From assembly GCA_001829005.1 (NCBI GenBank), contig MIAG01000004.1, forward strand, positions 62,001 through 126,000: DNA of 64,000 nucleotides, given 5' to 3'. Each line of letters begins with the position of its first letter. Position 1 is the stretch's first letter. This DNA comes from Sphingobacteriia bacterium RIFOXYC2_FULL_35_18 (GTDB lineage Bacteria; Bacteroidota; Bacteroidia; Chitinophagales; Chitinophagaceae). This document shows positions 51,214 through 58,741 of this stretch, piece after piece. Below the pieces are notes generated by a model that saw only the letters and a program-made list of their open reading frames with translations, ran no database searches and was not told where the DNA came from. The translations under genes were made by a program, and so were the position numbers.

Positions 51214-51651
51214 CTAATAAATAAAGGGGATCAACTTATATGAATGCTGCTGGTAATCTTGGTATTGGGGAAACCGCTGACTGAGCATTCGCTCTTCCCA
51301 ATGAAGTTTAATTAGTAAAACGAGTAATAATAACAGCCAAATAAACAAATTATACCATTGAAAATAGGTAATACTAATGCCAGCAGTAAATAACAATACA
51401 GCCGTGTACATTGGATGCCTCAATAAACGGTACGGACCACTAGTTATTAACTGTGCTTCTAAATGTGGCATGGGTAAAATTCGAATTTTACTAATGCGCA
51501 TTACCCATAATGACCATGCAACAAGCACTATAGCAAATGTAGAAAGGATAAGACCAATTATATTTAAGTTAAATGGATAAGCCGATTGCACTAACCAACC
51601 AATTGAAGAAAATTGGATTAGAACCAGTATATAAGCAAAGGACTTATCCAT
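51214..51651 (-). CDS. Isoprenylcysteine carboxyl methyltransferase-family membrane protein
   Basis: From ATG 51651 (a GTG lies one codon upstream) the protein has 145 residues with four membrane segments. ICMT/PEMT-family hallmarks are ITSGPYRLLRHPMYTAVLL (RHPxY) and WEERMLSQRFPQYQDYQQ. These bind S-adenosylmethionine at the membrane face and methylate carboxyl, thiol or lipid groups. In this context methylation of a sulfur compound is conceivable. It lies 12 bp after the OsmC gene, in the operon led by the MBL-rhodanese gene. Confidence 0.88.
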   Translation of the reverse strand: MDKSFAYILVLIQFSSIGWLVQSAYPFNLNIIGLILSTFAIVLVAWSLWVMRISKIRILPMPHLEAQLITSGPYRLLRHPMYTAVLLFTAGISITYFQWYNLFIWLLLLLVLLIKLHWEERMLSQRFPQYQDYQQHSYKLIPFIY

Positions 51652-51665
51652 CACTACAGCATTGA

Positions 51666-52109
51666 TTAATTGTGTGAAACTTTTACAACTGCATCTAATT
51701 TTACGGTTGCTTTGATTGAATTAGATATCAAACAGGCTTTTTCTGTTTTTTCTAATACACGCATTGCCTTTTCTGCATTGTGCTCATCATTTATTACCAA
51801 AACTGGCTTTAAAAGCACTGTGGTTATTAGGTACTTACCTTCAGGCTGCTCTAATAATCCTACTGCTTTACAATCAAGCGATTCAAACGCTAATTTAAAA
51901 TTCTCAGCTATGGCTAAAAAAGTAGTCATATAACAAGAATTGACTGCGGCTACCAATAAATGCTCTGGTGACCATATTCCTGGAATTCCTTTTGGAAACT
52001 CTGGTGGAGTAGCCACTTCAATTGAACTATTTAATACGGGTGAACTAATTGTTCCTTTTCTATCACTTGTCCAAACCAAATCAACTTCGTAATGATGTGC
52101 GTTATTCAT
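51666..52109 (-). CDS. OsmC/Ohr-family protein
   Basis: From ATG 52109, 5 bp after the upstream stop, the protein has 147 residues (MNNAHHYEVDLVW). OsmC features: GTISSPVL, PEFPKGIPGIWSPEHLLVAAVNSCYMTTFLAIAE with one reactive Cys, and a C-terminal EKACLISNSI with the second Cys. Two-Cys OsmC/Ohr proteins reduce organic peroxides, and some act on persulfides or disulfides. Position between an MBL-rhodanese gene and a methyltransferase fits sulfur detoxification. Confidence 0.9.
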   Translation of the reverse strand: MNNAHHYEVDLVWTSDRKGTISSPVLNSSIEVATPPEFPKGIPGIWSPEHLLVAAVNSCYMTTFLAIAENFKLAFESLDCKAVGLLEQPEGKYLITTVLLKPVLVINDEHNAEKAMRVLEKTEKACLISNSIKATVKLDAVVKVSHN

Positions 52110-52114
52110 AATGA

Positions 52115-53530
52115 TTAAATTTTCATAAGTTTTGAAGGACAAACAAAATCAGTTCTCGGAATAGCTGTTTCGAGAATTGACTTGTACCCGCCCGCTATTT
52201 CTGTGAAGTTTCTATACCCTCTTGCTTGTAGTATACTTGCGGCAATCATACTTCTATATCCACCTGCGCAATGCATAAAAAAATGTTGTTTAGGATCAAT
52301 ATCTTTTATCCAATCGTTAATATAAGACAATGGTTTATTATATGCATTTTCAATATGCTCAGCAGCAAATTCTGATTCTCTTCTTATGTCAATAACCTGG
52401 TCTGTTGTTGGGTCATAATTTTCTTCAAACAACTTTGCATCAATTCGTTCTATTGTATCTACCGGTTTACCTGCATTTAACCAGGCTTCATATCCGCCTG
52501 ATAAAAATCCAATCACATGATCAAATCCAATTCTACTCAATCTAGTAATTGCTTCCTCTTGCTTGTCTTCATTGCAAACTAACAATATGGGTTGATTAAC
52601 ATTGACTATTAACGCACCCACCCAAGGTGCAAAGTCACCATTCAATCCAATATTTACCGACTGAGGAATATAGCCTCTGAAAAAAAGGTCTGGATCTCTA
52701 GTATCTAAAATAAGGGCCCCTGTTTCTTCTGCTGCTGCTTCAAATGCATTAACAGATAAAGGTTTAGTTCCTTCAGTTAATACTTTATCAAATGAAGCAT
52801 ACCCTTGCTTATTCATTGCAACATTCATTCCAAAATATCCGGGTGGAGGCAATAACCCATCAGTAACTGATTTAATAAAGCTTTCTTTATTTGGCTGATT
52901 TAAAGCGTAGTTTACTTTTTTCTGATTCCCTAAAGTGTCAACCGTTTCAGTCATCATATTTTTACCACAAGCACTGCCAGCGCCATGAGCTGGATAAACA
53001 ATAAGATCATCCGCTAAAGGCATTATTTTATTCATTAAACTTTCGTACAACATTCCAGCCAATTCTTCTTTTGTCATATTTGCCGCCTTCTGCGCTAAAT
53101 CAGGACGACCAACGTCTCCAAGGAACAAAGTATCTCCGCTAAAAATGCAATACTCTTTTCCCGATTCATCAATTAACAAAAAAGTGCTGCTCTCCATGGT
53201 ATGACCTGGTGTATGCAATACTTTAATAGTAATATCTCCCACTTTAAATAAATCGCCATCGTTTGCTGTAATGCATTCAAATGCAGCTTTTGCTGTAGGG
53301 CCATAAACAATTTGAGCTCCAGTCTTGTTACTTAAATCTACATGACCACTCACAAAATCTGCATGAAAATGTGTTTCAAAAATATACTTGAGTTGTACAT
53401 TGTCTTTTGATAATCGATCCAAGTAGGGTTTGGTTTCCCTTAATGGATCAACTATTGCAGCTTCTCCATTTGAAACTATATAATAAGCACCTTGGGCTAA
53501 ACATCCAGTATATATTTGCTCAATTTTCAT
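52115..53530 (-). CDS. MBL-fold persulfide dioxygenase-like protein with two rhodanese domains (copy 1)
   Basis: From ATG 53530 (a TTG two codons upstream is weaker) the protein has 471 residues. The beta-lactamase domain (1-250) has THFHADF (His54, His56, Asp58), LHTPGHT and GDTLFLGDVGRPD; the sixth ligand of hydrolytic MBLs (HxHxDH) is Phe, as expected for mono-iron persulfide dioxygenases. Rhodanese 1 (265-355) has Cys in LLVCNEDKQ; rhodanese 2 (365-465) has Cys in MHCAGGYRS. The family converts persulfide to sulfite or thiosulfate. It leads an operon with OsmC and the methyltransferase. Confidence 0.9.
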   Translation of the reverse strand: MKIEQIYTGCLAQGAYYIVSNGEAAIVDPLRETKPYLDRLSKDNVQLKYIFETHFHADFVSGHVDLSNKTGAQIVYGPTAKAAFECITANDGDLFKVGDITIKVLHTPGHTMESSTFLLIDESGKEYCIFSGDTLFLGDVGRPDLAQKAANMTKEELAGMLYESLMNKIMPLADDLIVYPAHGAGSACGKNMMTETVDTLGNQKKVNYALNQPNKESFIKSVTDGLLPPPGYFGMNVAMNKQGYASFDKVLTEGTKPLSVNAFEAAAEETGALILDTRDPDLFFRGYIPQSVNIGLNGDFAPWVGALIVNVNQPILLVCNEDKQEEAITRLSRIGFDHVIGFLSGGYEAWLNAGKPVDTIERIDAKLFEENYDPTTDQVIDIRRESEFAAEHIENAYNKPLSYINDWIKDIDPKQHFFMHCAGGYRSMIAASILQARGYRNFTEIAGGYKSILETAIPRTDFVCPSKLMKI

Positions 53531-53587
53531 AACCAATATTTTGTATTATTTATATAGTAAATTTCTGAAACAATCGGTTAACACACC

Positions 53588-53601
53588 GTATCAAAAGTTA
53601 C
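53588..53601. promoter_or_regulatory. Imperfect operator C upstream of MBL-rhodanese copy 1
   Basis: GTATC AAAA GTTAC has one half-site perfect and one with a single mismatch. It lies 58 bp upstream of the ATG, but no -7 box is found at the 33-bp distance seen for the other sites, so this is the weakest member. Confidence 0.35.
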
Positions 53602-53619
53602 ATATATACTTTAGCTGAA

Positions 53620-53934
53620 TTATTTTTTTGCAGTGTAGGCTTCGGGGGATTTCAGAAATTCATCTTTGCATTCTGTTGCACAAAAACCATACACTTTACC
53701 CTTGTACTGTGCGGTGTCCGCTATTCCTGCTATCACTGGCATTCCACAAATAAAATCTCTTTTATTGCTAACCATATCTGGGGTGAATTTTGGGGCAGAA
53801 TCTGAATGAACAACCTGCATAGTTGAGCCATGTTTTACAGGTGTTAATGTGGATGTTGAATCAGTTTCATTATTCTTGCATGATGCAAATAAAAATGAAA
53901 TAAATAAGACTAATAAAGTTAACTTTAATTGCAT
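53620..53934 (-). CDS. YHS-like domain lipoprotein
   Basis: The 104-residue protein has a lipoprotein signal (FLFASC, Cys18). After a polar linker comes a YHS-type domain (about 58-100): DFICGMPVIAG, DTAQYKGKVYGFCATECKDEFLKSPEAY. The cysteines in CGMP and FCATEC match the metal-binding YHS/TRASH pattern, often for copper or heavy metals. It is followed 85 bp later by copy 1 of the MBL-rhodanese gene and preceded by the terminator of copy 2. Single gene unit. Confidence 0.85.
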   Translation of the reverse strand: MQLKLTLLVLFISFLFASCKNNETDSTSTLTPVKHGSTMQVVHSDSAPKFTPDMVSNKRDFICGMPVIAGIADTAQYKGKVYGFCATECKDEFLKSPEAYTAKK

Positions 53935-53995
53935 TTTACTATTTTAATATTACAAAATTACAAGACAAGAAGTAGCTAAAAAATGAGTATAATCA

Positions 53996-54023
53996 TAAAA
54001 AAAGCTGCCTGGGGGAGGCAGCT
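53996..54023 (-). terminator. Intrinsic terminator of MBL-rhodanese copy 2
   Basis: AGCTGCCT and AGGCAGCT form a perfect 8-bp stem with loop CCCCC on the minus strand, followed by TTTTTTT, 21 bp past the stop codon. Confidence 0.92.
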
Positions 54024-54044
54024 CTAATTAAACTTTGGTATGCA

Positions 54045-55445
54045 CTAATCTACAACCGGTTCACCGGCATTCAACCACTCATTCATACCTCCGGAATAAT
54101 TAACAATATTTTTGAACCCATTTTTTACAAGGATTGAATAAGCTATTGCAGCTCTATCTCCACCTTGACAATGAATCATTACTTTTTTGTCTTTACTAAT
54201 TTTGTCTAAATTATTAGGCAGTGTTCCCACAAATACATTGTCTGCTCCTTTAAGGTGACCTGCATTAAATTCGGCTACTCCACGTAAATCAACAACCTGA
54301 ACAGTAGCATCATTTGCTAATGCTTTTGCTTCTGCTAGTTCAACTAAATTAACCTTTTCTAATGTTCCACCTGCATTGCTATATTCAGCTACAGAAGGTA
54401 AATAACCTGCAATATTATCTAAACCAATACGCATTAATTTTCTAGTTAAATCATCTAACATCGACTCGTCAGCTAAGATCATGAAAGGCTCATCATAAGT
54501 TAAAAACCAACCTGCCCAAGTAGCAAATGAATTATTACCTTGAATATTTAAACTACCTGGAATGAAGCCAGCTGCAAATTCTGTTTTAGGTCTTGCATCT
54601 AACAGCTTTACTCCTTTAGCCATATTCGAATTCACTTCATCAATAGATAATTTTTTAAGCTTTGGAACTTCGGTTAATAAAGGACGATCCACTTTATTTA
54701 ACTTCTTCATCATTGCAAAATATTTTGGCGGCTCTGGTTGATCAGCCAATAAATACTTTGTAAATCCATTCTCATCAGTTGGATATTGAAATGCCCAGTT
54801 ACGAGCTTTCTCATAACCTACCGTTGTACTTGGCACAGCACCCAATGCCTTACCACAAGCAGATCCCGCACCATGACCAGGCCATACTTGAATATAATCT
54901 GCTAATGCATTAAACTTCTTGATGCTCTGGTACATTTGTTTTGCACCTTTATCTTGAGTACCTACCATACCAGCAGCTTTTTCTAATAAATCTGGTCTAC
55001 CAATATCGCCTACAAAAACAAAGTCGCCTGTGAACAACATTACTGGCTCGTTGCTAGCTGGGTGATCGGTTAATAAGAAACTGATACTTTCTGGAGTATG
55101 ACCAGGTGTGTGTAAAACCTTAAAACTAAGATTTCCCAATTTTACAATATCGTTGTCTTTTAACCCAACATGAGGAAATTCATATTCCCAGCCTTCTCCA
55201 CCTTCATCAGATAAGTATAATTGAGCTCCAGTTAATTGAGCCAATTCTCTTGAACCTGCTAAAAAATCTGCATGGATATGTGTTTCGAAAATATGCGTAA
55301 TAGTCATATTATTGGCCTTCGCAATTTCCAAATAGGTATCCACATCTCTTTTAGGGTCAATAACTGCAGCAACACCTGCTTTTTGACACCCAATAAAATA
55401 ACTTGCTTGTGCTAAACTCTTGTCGTAAACGTGTTGAAAAAACAT
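54045..55445 (-). CDS. MBL-fold persulfide dioxygenase-like protein with two rhodanese domains (copy 2)
   Basis: The 466-residue paralogue of copy 1 has THIHADF (His56, His58, Asp60), LHTPGHTPESISFLL and GDFVFVGDIGRPD in the MBL domain. Rhodanese 1 has Ala where the active Cys should be (MILADESM), so it is structural; rhodanese 2 has IHCQGGDRA with the Cys. Copy 1 and copy 2 share order and length but differ widely, so they are not a recent duplication. It is monocistronic, with operator D upstream and a strong terminator. Confidence 0.92.
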   Translation of the reverse strand: MFFQHVYDKSLAQASYFIGCQKAGVAAVIDPKRDVDTYLEIAKANNMTITHIFETHIHADFLAGSRELAQLTGAQLYLSDEGGEGWEYEFPHVGLKDNDIVKLGNLSFKVLHTPGHTPESISFLLTDHPASNEPVMLFTGDFVFVGDIGRPDLLEKAAGMVGTQDKGAKQMYQSIKKFNALADYIQVWPGHGAGSACGKALGAVPSTTVGYEKARNWAFQYPTDENGFTKYLLADQPEPPKYFAMMKKLNKVDRPLLTEVPKLKKLSIDEVNSNMAKGVKLLDARPKTEFAAGFIPGSLNIQGNNSFATWAGWFLTYDEPFMILADESMLDDLTRKLMRIGLDNIAGYLPSVAEYSNAGGTLEKVNLVELAEAKALANDATVQVVDLRGVAEFNAGHLKGADNVFVGTLPNNLDKISKDKKVMIHCQGGDRAAIAYSILVKNGFKNIVNYSGGMNEWLNAGEPVVD

Positions 55446-55481
55446 ATGGTTTCGTATTTAAGTTTGATTAAAATTATATTG

Positions 55482-55489
55482 CAAATATC
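55482..55489 (-). promoter_or_regulatory. -7 box of MBL-rhodanese copy 2
   Basis: GATATTTG on the minus strand matches TAnnTTTG at 5 of 6 fixed positions and lies 33 bp (centre to centre) from operator D. Confidence 0.55.
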
Positions 55490-55511
55490 TGTTCGTTAAA
55501 ATAGTAGTTTG

Positions 55512-55525
55512 GTAACATTTGTTGC
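55512..55525. promoter_or_regulatory. Operator D (MBL-rhodanese copy 2)
   Basis: GTAAC ATTT GTTGC: one mismatch in one half-site; preceded by G as in operators A and B. It lies 67 bp upstream of the ATG, just past the TauE gene. Confidence 0.6.
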
Positions 55526-55527
55526 AT

Positions 55528-56343
55528 TTAATGCCCACTTCCTGAAGGAAAAAACAATTCCTTAACAATGATGTAAATTCCCATTACTAAAACAAACCAA
55601 CCAAAGGCTTTCTTTAATTTTTCACCAGGAATTTTCTTAGATAATATTATGCCCCCAAAAATTCCTATTACCGCAAAAGCAGTAAAAGTTAATAATAATT
55701 TCCAGTCGATTACTTGAGATCCTTGTAAGTCTCCAGTAAAACCAATTAAAGACTTTGCGGCTATAATAAAAAGAGAAGTCCCTACTGCTAATTTCATAGG
55801 CATTTTAGCCAGTAATACGAGTGCTGGTATTATTAAAAATCCACCACCCGCTCCCACCAATCCAGTAAGCACTCCTACGATTGCTCCTTCTAATAAAATC
55901 ATAGGATAGTTATATACCATTGGAGCAGATTCATCCGCATCCGATTTTTTCCCAGGTCTAATCATGCTAACAGAAGCGAGTATCATCACTACCGCAAATA
56001 ATAACATTAATGCAATTGGTTTAGTAATCACCAATCCACTAATTGACACTATTTCAGCAGGTATTAATGGTACCAACCATAAACGAGTTGCATAAACTGC
56101 TGCAATAGATGGAATACCAAAAATCAATACTGTTTTAAAGTCAACTCTTTTTTGGAGTGCACTTTGTACTCCACCTACTAAAGCCGTTGACCCAACTATA
56201 AACAAAGAATAAGCAGTGGCCAAAACAGGATCGACGCCCATCACATACACCAAAATAGGAACAGTCAATATTGATCCTCCACTTCCAATTAAGCCAAGTG
56301 AAATACCTACTAATGCTGCTAGTAAAAATCCAATAATTACCAT
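55528..56343 (-). CDS. TauE/SafE-family sulfite exporter
   Basis: The 271-residue protein has eight membrane helices. The two family repeats are GISLGLIGSGGSILTVPILVY at the N-terminus and GVLTGLVGAGGGFLIIPALVLLAKMPMKLAVGTSLFIIA in the second half. TauE/SafE proteins export sulfite or organosulfur anions. As persulfide dioxygenases make sulfite, it likely removes the toxic end product. Operator E and a -7 box precede it; no terminator is visible before operator D. Confidence 0.92.
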   Translation of the reverse strand: MVIIGFLLAALVGISLGLIGSGGSILTVPILVYVMGVDPVLATAYSLFIVGSTALVGGVQSALQKRVDFKTVLIFGIPSIAAVYATRLWLVPLIPAEIVSISGLVITKPIALMLLFAVVMILASVSMIRPGKKSDADESAPMVYNYPMILLEGAIVGVLTGLVGAGGGFLIIPALVLLAKMPMKLAVGTSLFIIAAKSLIGFTGDLQGSQVIDWKLLLTFTAFAVIGIFGGIILSKKIPGEKLKKAFGWFVLVMGIYIIVKELFFPSGSGH

Positions 56344-56360
56344 AGAATAAATTTAGAATA

Positions 56361-56368
56361 CAAAGTTG
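56361..56368 (-). promoter_or_regulatory. -7 box of the TauE/SafE gene
   Basis: CAACTTTG on the minus strand matches TAnnTTTG at 5 of 6 fixed positions, 33 bp (centre to centre) from operator E. Confidence 0.55.
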
Positions 56369-56390
56369 CACAAACAATTAGGGAGAAATG

Positions 56391-56404
56391 GTTACAAAAG
56401 TTAC
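56391..56404. promoter_or_regulatory. Operator E (TauE/SafE gene)
   Basis: GTTAC AAAA GTTAC: one mismatch to the perfect palindrome, preceded by G. It lies 48 bp upstream of the ATG. Confidence 0.6.
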
Positions 56405-56418
56405 ACTTTATTGTAAAG

Positions 56419-56446
56419 AAAAAACCCCCGATTACTCGAGGGTTTC
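56419..56446 (-). terminator. Intrinsic terminator after tRNA-Cys
   Basis: AAACCCTCGA and TCGGGGGTTT pair with a central GTAA loop and one T-G/mismatch position, followed by TTTTTT on the minus strand. Confidence 0.78.
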
Positions 56447-56461
56447 ATTTTTGTGCTTCGG

Positions 56462-56532
56462 AGGTCCCGAGCGGATTCGAACCGCTGTGGAAGCTTTTGC
56501 AGAGCTCTGCCTAGCCACTCGGCCACAGGACC
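56462..56532 (-). tRNA. tRNA-Cys (anticodon GCA)
   Basis: The 71-nt cloverleaf starts GGTCCTGTGGCCGAGTGG and closes with GGGACC plus discriminator T (U73, the tRNA-Cys identity base). The anticodon loop CTGCAAA carries GCA. The T-arm GGTTCGAATCC is standard. CCA is not encoded. Confidence 0.96.
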
Positions 56533-56545
56533 TTTAAATGGGATG

Positions 56546-56553
56546 CAAAAATA
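56546..56553 (-). promoter_or_regulatory. -7 box of tRNA-Cys
   Basis: TATTTTTG on the minus strand fully matches TAnnTTTG, 13 nt before the tRNA. The 12-mer GCTATTTTTGCA is identical to the tRNA-Gly promoter. The -33 element is not clear. Confidence 0.6.
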
Positions 56554-56620
56554 GCGGAAACAAACTAATTTTAAAATTCTAAATAAGAAATACCGAATTT
56601 TACTTCATAAATAATGGATT

Positions 56621-57499
56621 ATGAACCAGATTGGCGCTAGCGAATTAATAATTAATGATAGAGGTGCAGTTTATCACTTGAATCTTAGACCAGAAGAGTT
56701 AGCGAATACGATTATTACCGTTGGAGACCCTGGCAGGGTTGCAGAAGTAAGCAAGTATTTTGATAAGATAGAGGGCAAATACGAACATAGAGAATTCATT
56801 ACTCACACTGGATTAGTAGGCAATAAACGAATTTCCGTTGTCTCCACAGGCATTGGGCCTGACAATATTGATATTGTTTTAAATGAATTAGATGCATTAG
56901 TCAATATTGATTTTGAAACAAGAACTCTAAAGCCCAATCAAACAAAGTTAACCATCGTAAGAATGGGTACTTCTGGTTCATTACAGGCTTCAATACCGGT
57001 AGATAGTTTTGTTGCAAGTACGCATGGACTAGGTATTGACAACCTTCTCAATTTTTATAAATTGTTGAACAATGAAGAAGAATTGCAAATTTTACAAGCA
57101 TTCAATGTTCATACCCAAATAGGGCAAAATGGGCTTCAACCTTATATAGCTGCAGCTTCTACTCATATTTTAAAAGAGTTTGTTAGTGGATTTCACCAAG
57201 GAATTACAGTTACTTGCCCCGGGTTTTATGGACCTCAAGGAAGAATTTTGCGTTTACCGCTACAATTTCCCGACCTTATTAACCAATTGACCCATTTTCA
57301 ATTTGGACAACATCGAATCAGCAATTTTGAGATGGAAACCAGTGCAATTTATGGATTAGGAAAATTATTAAATCATAACTGCTTAAGCCTAAGTGCAATA
57401 GTTGCAAATAGAGTGGAACAAACCTTTAGCAAAGATGGTGGGAAAGCAGTAGAAAGCCTTATCGTAAAAAGCCTGGAAATATTGTCTAGTATCAAATAA
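56621..57499 (+). CDS. Nucleoside phosphorylase (uridine phosphorylase-type)
   Basis: The 292-residue protein has TVGDPGRVAEVSKYFDKIE, YEHREFITHTG, VVSTGIGPDNIDIVLNELDAL, TIVRMGTSGSLQASIPVDSFV and FEMETSAIYGLGKLL, the PNP/UDP phosphorylase signatures. It splits nucleosides with phosphate for salvage. The length and the FEMETS motif favour uridine phosphorylase, but purine specificity cannot be excluded. First gene of a plus-strand group leading to dapF. Confidence 0.9.
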   Translation: MNQIGASELIINDRGAVYHLNLRPEELANTIITVGDPGRVAEVSKYFDKIEGKYEHREFITHTGLVGNKRISVVSTGIGPDNIDIVLNELDALVNIDFETRTLKPNQTKLTIVRMGTSGSLQASIPVDSFVASTHGLGIDNLLNFYKLLNNEEELQILQAFNVHTQIGQNGLQPYIAAASTHILKEFVSGFHQGITVTCPGFYGPQGRILRLPLQFPDLINQLTHFQFGQHRISNFEMETSAIYGLGKLLNHNCLSLSAIVANRVEQTFSKDGGKAVESLIVKSLEILSSIK

Positions 57500-57526
57500 T
57501 TATTTTTTTATCAGAAGGATAGATAG

Positions 57527-57534
57527 TAAATTTG
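57527..57534 (+). promoter_or_regulatory. -7 box of the four-helix-bundle gene, 4 nt before the ATG
   Basis: TAAATTTG, then ATTA, then ATG at 57539. Full match to TAnnTTTG; a leaderless transcript is predicted. Confidence 0.55.
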
Positions 57535-57538
57535 ATTA

Positions 57539-57901
57539 ATGTCTGATATTATAAGACCCGACATATCTCTTTATCAACAAACAATATTGGTAGCAAAAGA
57601 AGTGTACGAACTTACTTGCAAGCTGCCCATACAACAACAGTTTGTGCTCACTTCACAATTGAGAAGGTCAATCATTAATGTTTGTAACAGACTATCTGCA
57701 TTCACTGAAAGTAATTCCAAATTAACACTCAAAAGGAACAGCGAATTTTTTATTAAAGTGTATGCGGAAATCAAAACCCAAATGAAAATCTCTATCACTT
57801 TAGGGCATTTCACTTCAGCAGACCTAATTACACTAGAGAATTCCTTAGATCAAATCCTCATTTTCTGCGAAAGCAATATACAATCGAGCTACCGCAATTA
57901 A
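57539..57901 (+). CDS. Four-helix-bundle protein (S23/IVP family)
   Basis: The 120-residue all-helical protein has VAKEVYELTCKLP, FVLTSQLRRSIINVCNRLSA and FFIKVYAEIKTQMKISITLG, matching the four-helix-bundle family first found in 23S rRNA intervening sequences. Usual family members read LxxQxxRAxxSIxxNIAEG; here the equivalent is LTSQLRRSIINVCNRLSAF. Free-standing copies are common in Bacteroidota, and their function is unknown. It lies between the nucleoside phosphorylase gene and dapF, with its own -7 box. Confidence 0.85.
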   Translation: MSDIIRPDISLYQQTILVAKEVYELTCKLPIQQQFVLTSQLRRSIINVCNRLSAFTESNSKLTLKRNSEFFIKVYAEIKTQMKISITLGHFTSADLITLENSLDQILIFCESNIQSSYRN

Positions 57902-57906
57902 TCCTC

Positions 57907-57935
57907 TTGTTCTTCCGCATTTCAACCTAAATTGC
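57907..57935 (+). promoter_or_regulatory. Possible dapF promoter
   Basis: TTG (57907-57909), 18 bp, TAAATTGC (57928-57935), 3 nt before the dapF ATG. The -7 box matches 4 of 6 fixed positions. It resembles the leaderless arrangement of pdxJ. Confidence 0.35.
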
Positions 57936-57938
57936 AAT

Positions 57939-58718
57939 ATGCAATCGGATTTTTATAAATACCAGGGTACAGGTAATGACTTTATTGTAATAGACAATAG
58001 GAATAAGCAAGTACATCTTTCGCAAGAACAGATTGCCCATTTATGTCATAGAAGATTTGGAATTGGTGCCGATGGATTAATGCTGTTGAATTTGCAAGAA
58101 GGCTATGACTTTGAAATGAAGTACTATAATTCAGATGGCGCCGAAGGGAGCATGTGTGGAAATGGAGGCAGGTGCTTAACTCAGTTTGCCCAAGATTGTG
58201 GAATCTTACAAAGTCACTTCAATTTTATTGCATCTGATGGAACACATGAAGCAATCATTGAAAAAGCAGGATGGGTTAAATTAAAAATGAATAATATTCA
58301 AACAATTGATGAGCAAGATGGGGCTTTCATTTTAAATACAGGTTCACCACATTATATCAAACCTGTTACGCAATTAAATGAATTAGATGTTTTTTCGGAA
58401 GGGCAAAAAATTAGGTACAATACCCAGTTTAAGAAAGAGGGCATCAATGTGAATTTTGTAGAAGAGCAACCGGACGGGAAATTAATGGTTAGAACTTATG
58501 AACGTGGAGTTGAAGACGAAACTTATAGTTGCGGAACTGGGGTAACTGCTGCTGCCTTGTGTAATAAAAATGCATTAATTGGATTCAATGTTGTTTCAAT
58601 AATTACAAAAGGGGGAGAATTAAGCGTTGAGTTTGAAAAAACAGATAACCAACATTTTCAAAACGTATGGCTTTGTGGGCCAGCAACATTTGTATTTAAA
58701 GGAACTATTGCATTGTAA
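57939..58718 (+). CDS. dapF: Diaminopimelate epimerase
   Basis: The 259-residue enzyme has YQGTGNDFIVIDNR, FGIGADGLMLL, YNSDGAEGSMCGNGGRC (first catalytic Cys) and YERGVEDETYSCGTGVTAAAL (second catalytic Cys). It interconverts LL- and meso-diaminopimelate for peptidoglycan and lysine. It is 37 bp after the four-helix-bundle gene and 23 bp before corA. Confidence 0.97.
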   Translation: MQSDFYKYQGTGNDFIVIDNRNKQVHLSQEQIAHLCHRRFGIGADGLMLLNLQEGYDFEMKYYNSDGAEGSMCGNGGRCLTQFAQDCGILQSHFNFIASDGTHEAIIEKAGWVKLKMNNIQTIDEQDGAFILNTGSPHYIKPVTQLNELDVFSEGQKIRYNTQFKKEGINVNFVEEQPDGKLMVRTYERGVEDETYSCGTGVTAAALCNKNALIGFNVVSIITKGGELSVEFEKTDNQHFQNVWLCGPATFVFKGTIAL

Positions 58719-58741
58719 ATAAACACCAAAGGCTTTAAAGG

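Noticed and set aside
53534..53536. TTG start for MBL-rhodanese copy 1
   Set aside because: ATG two codons later gives the conserved MKIEQIYTGC start.
53949..53962. ATTAC-AAAA-TTACA as a further operator before the YHS lipoprotein gene
   Set aside because: The half-sites are out of register for the 4-bp centre, and the site lies only about 20 bp from the ATG, too close for the common geometry.
57539..57901. Four-helix-bundle gene as sign of a 23S rRNA intervening sequence
   Set aside because: No rRNA sequence flanks it; neighbours are ordinary protein genes.
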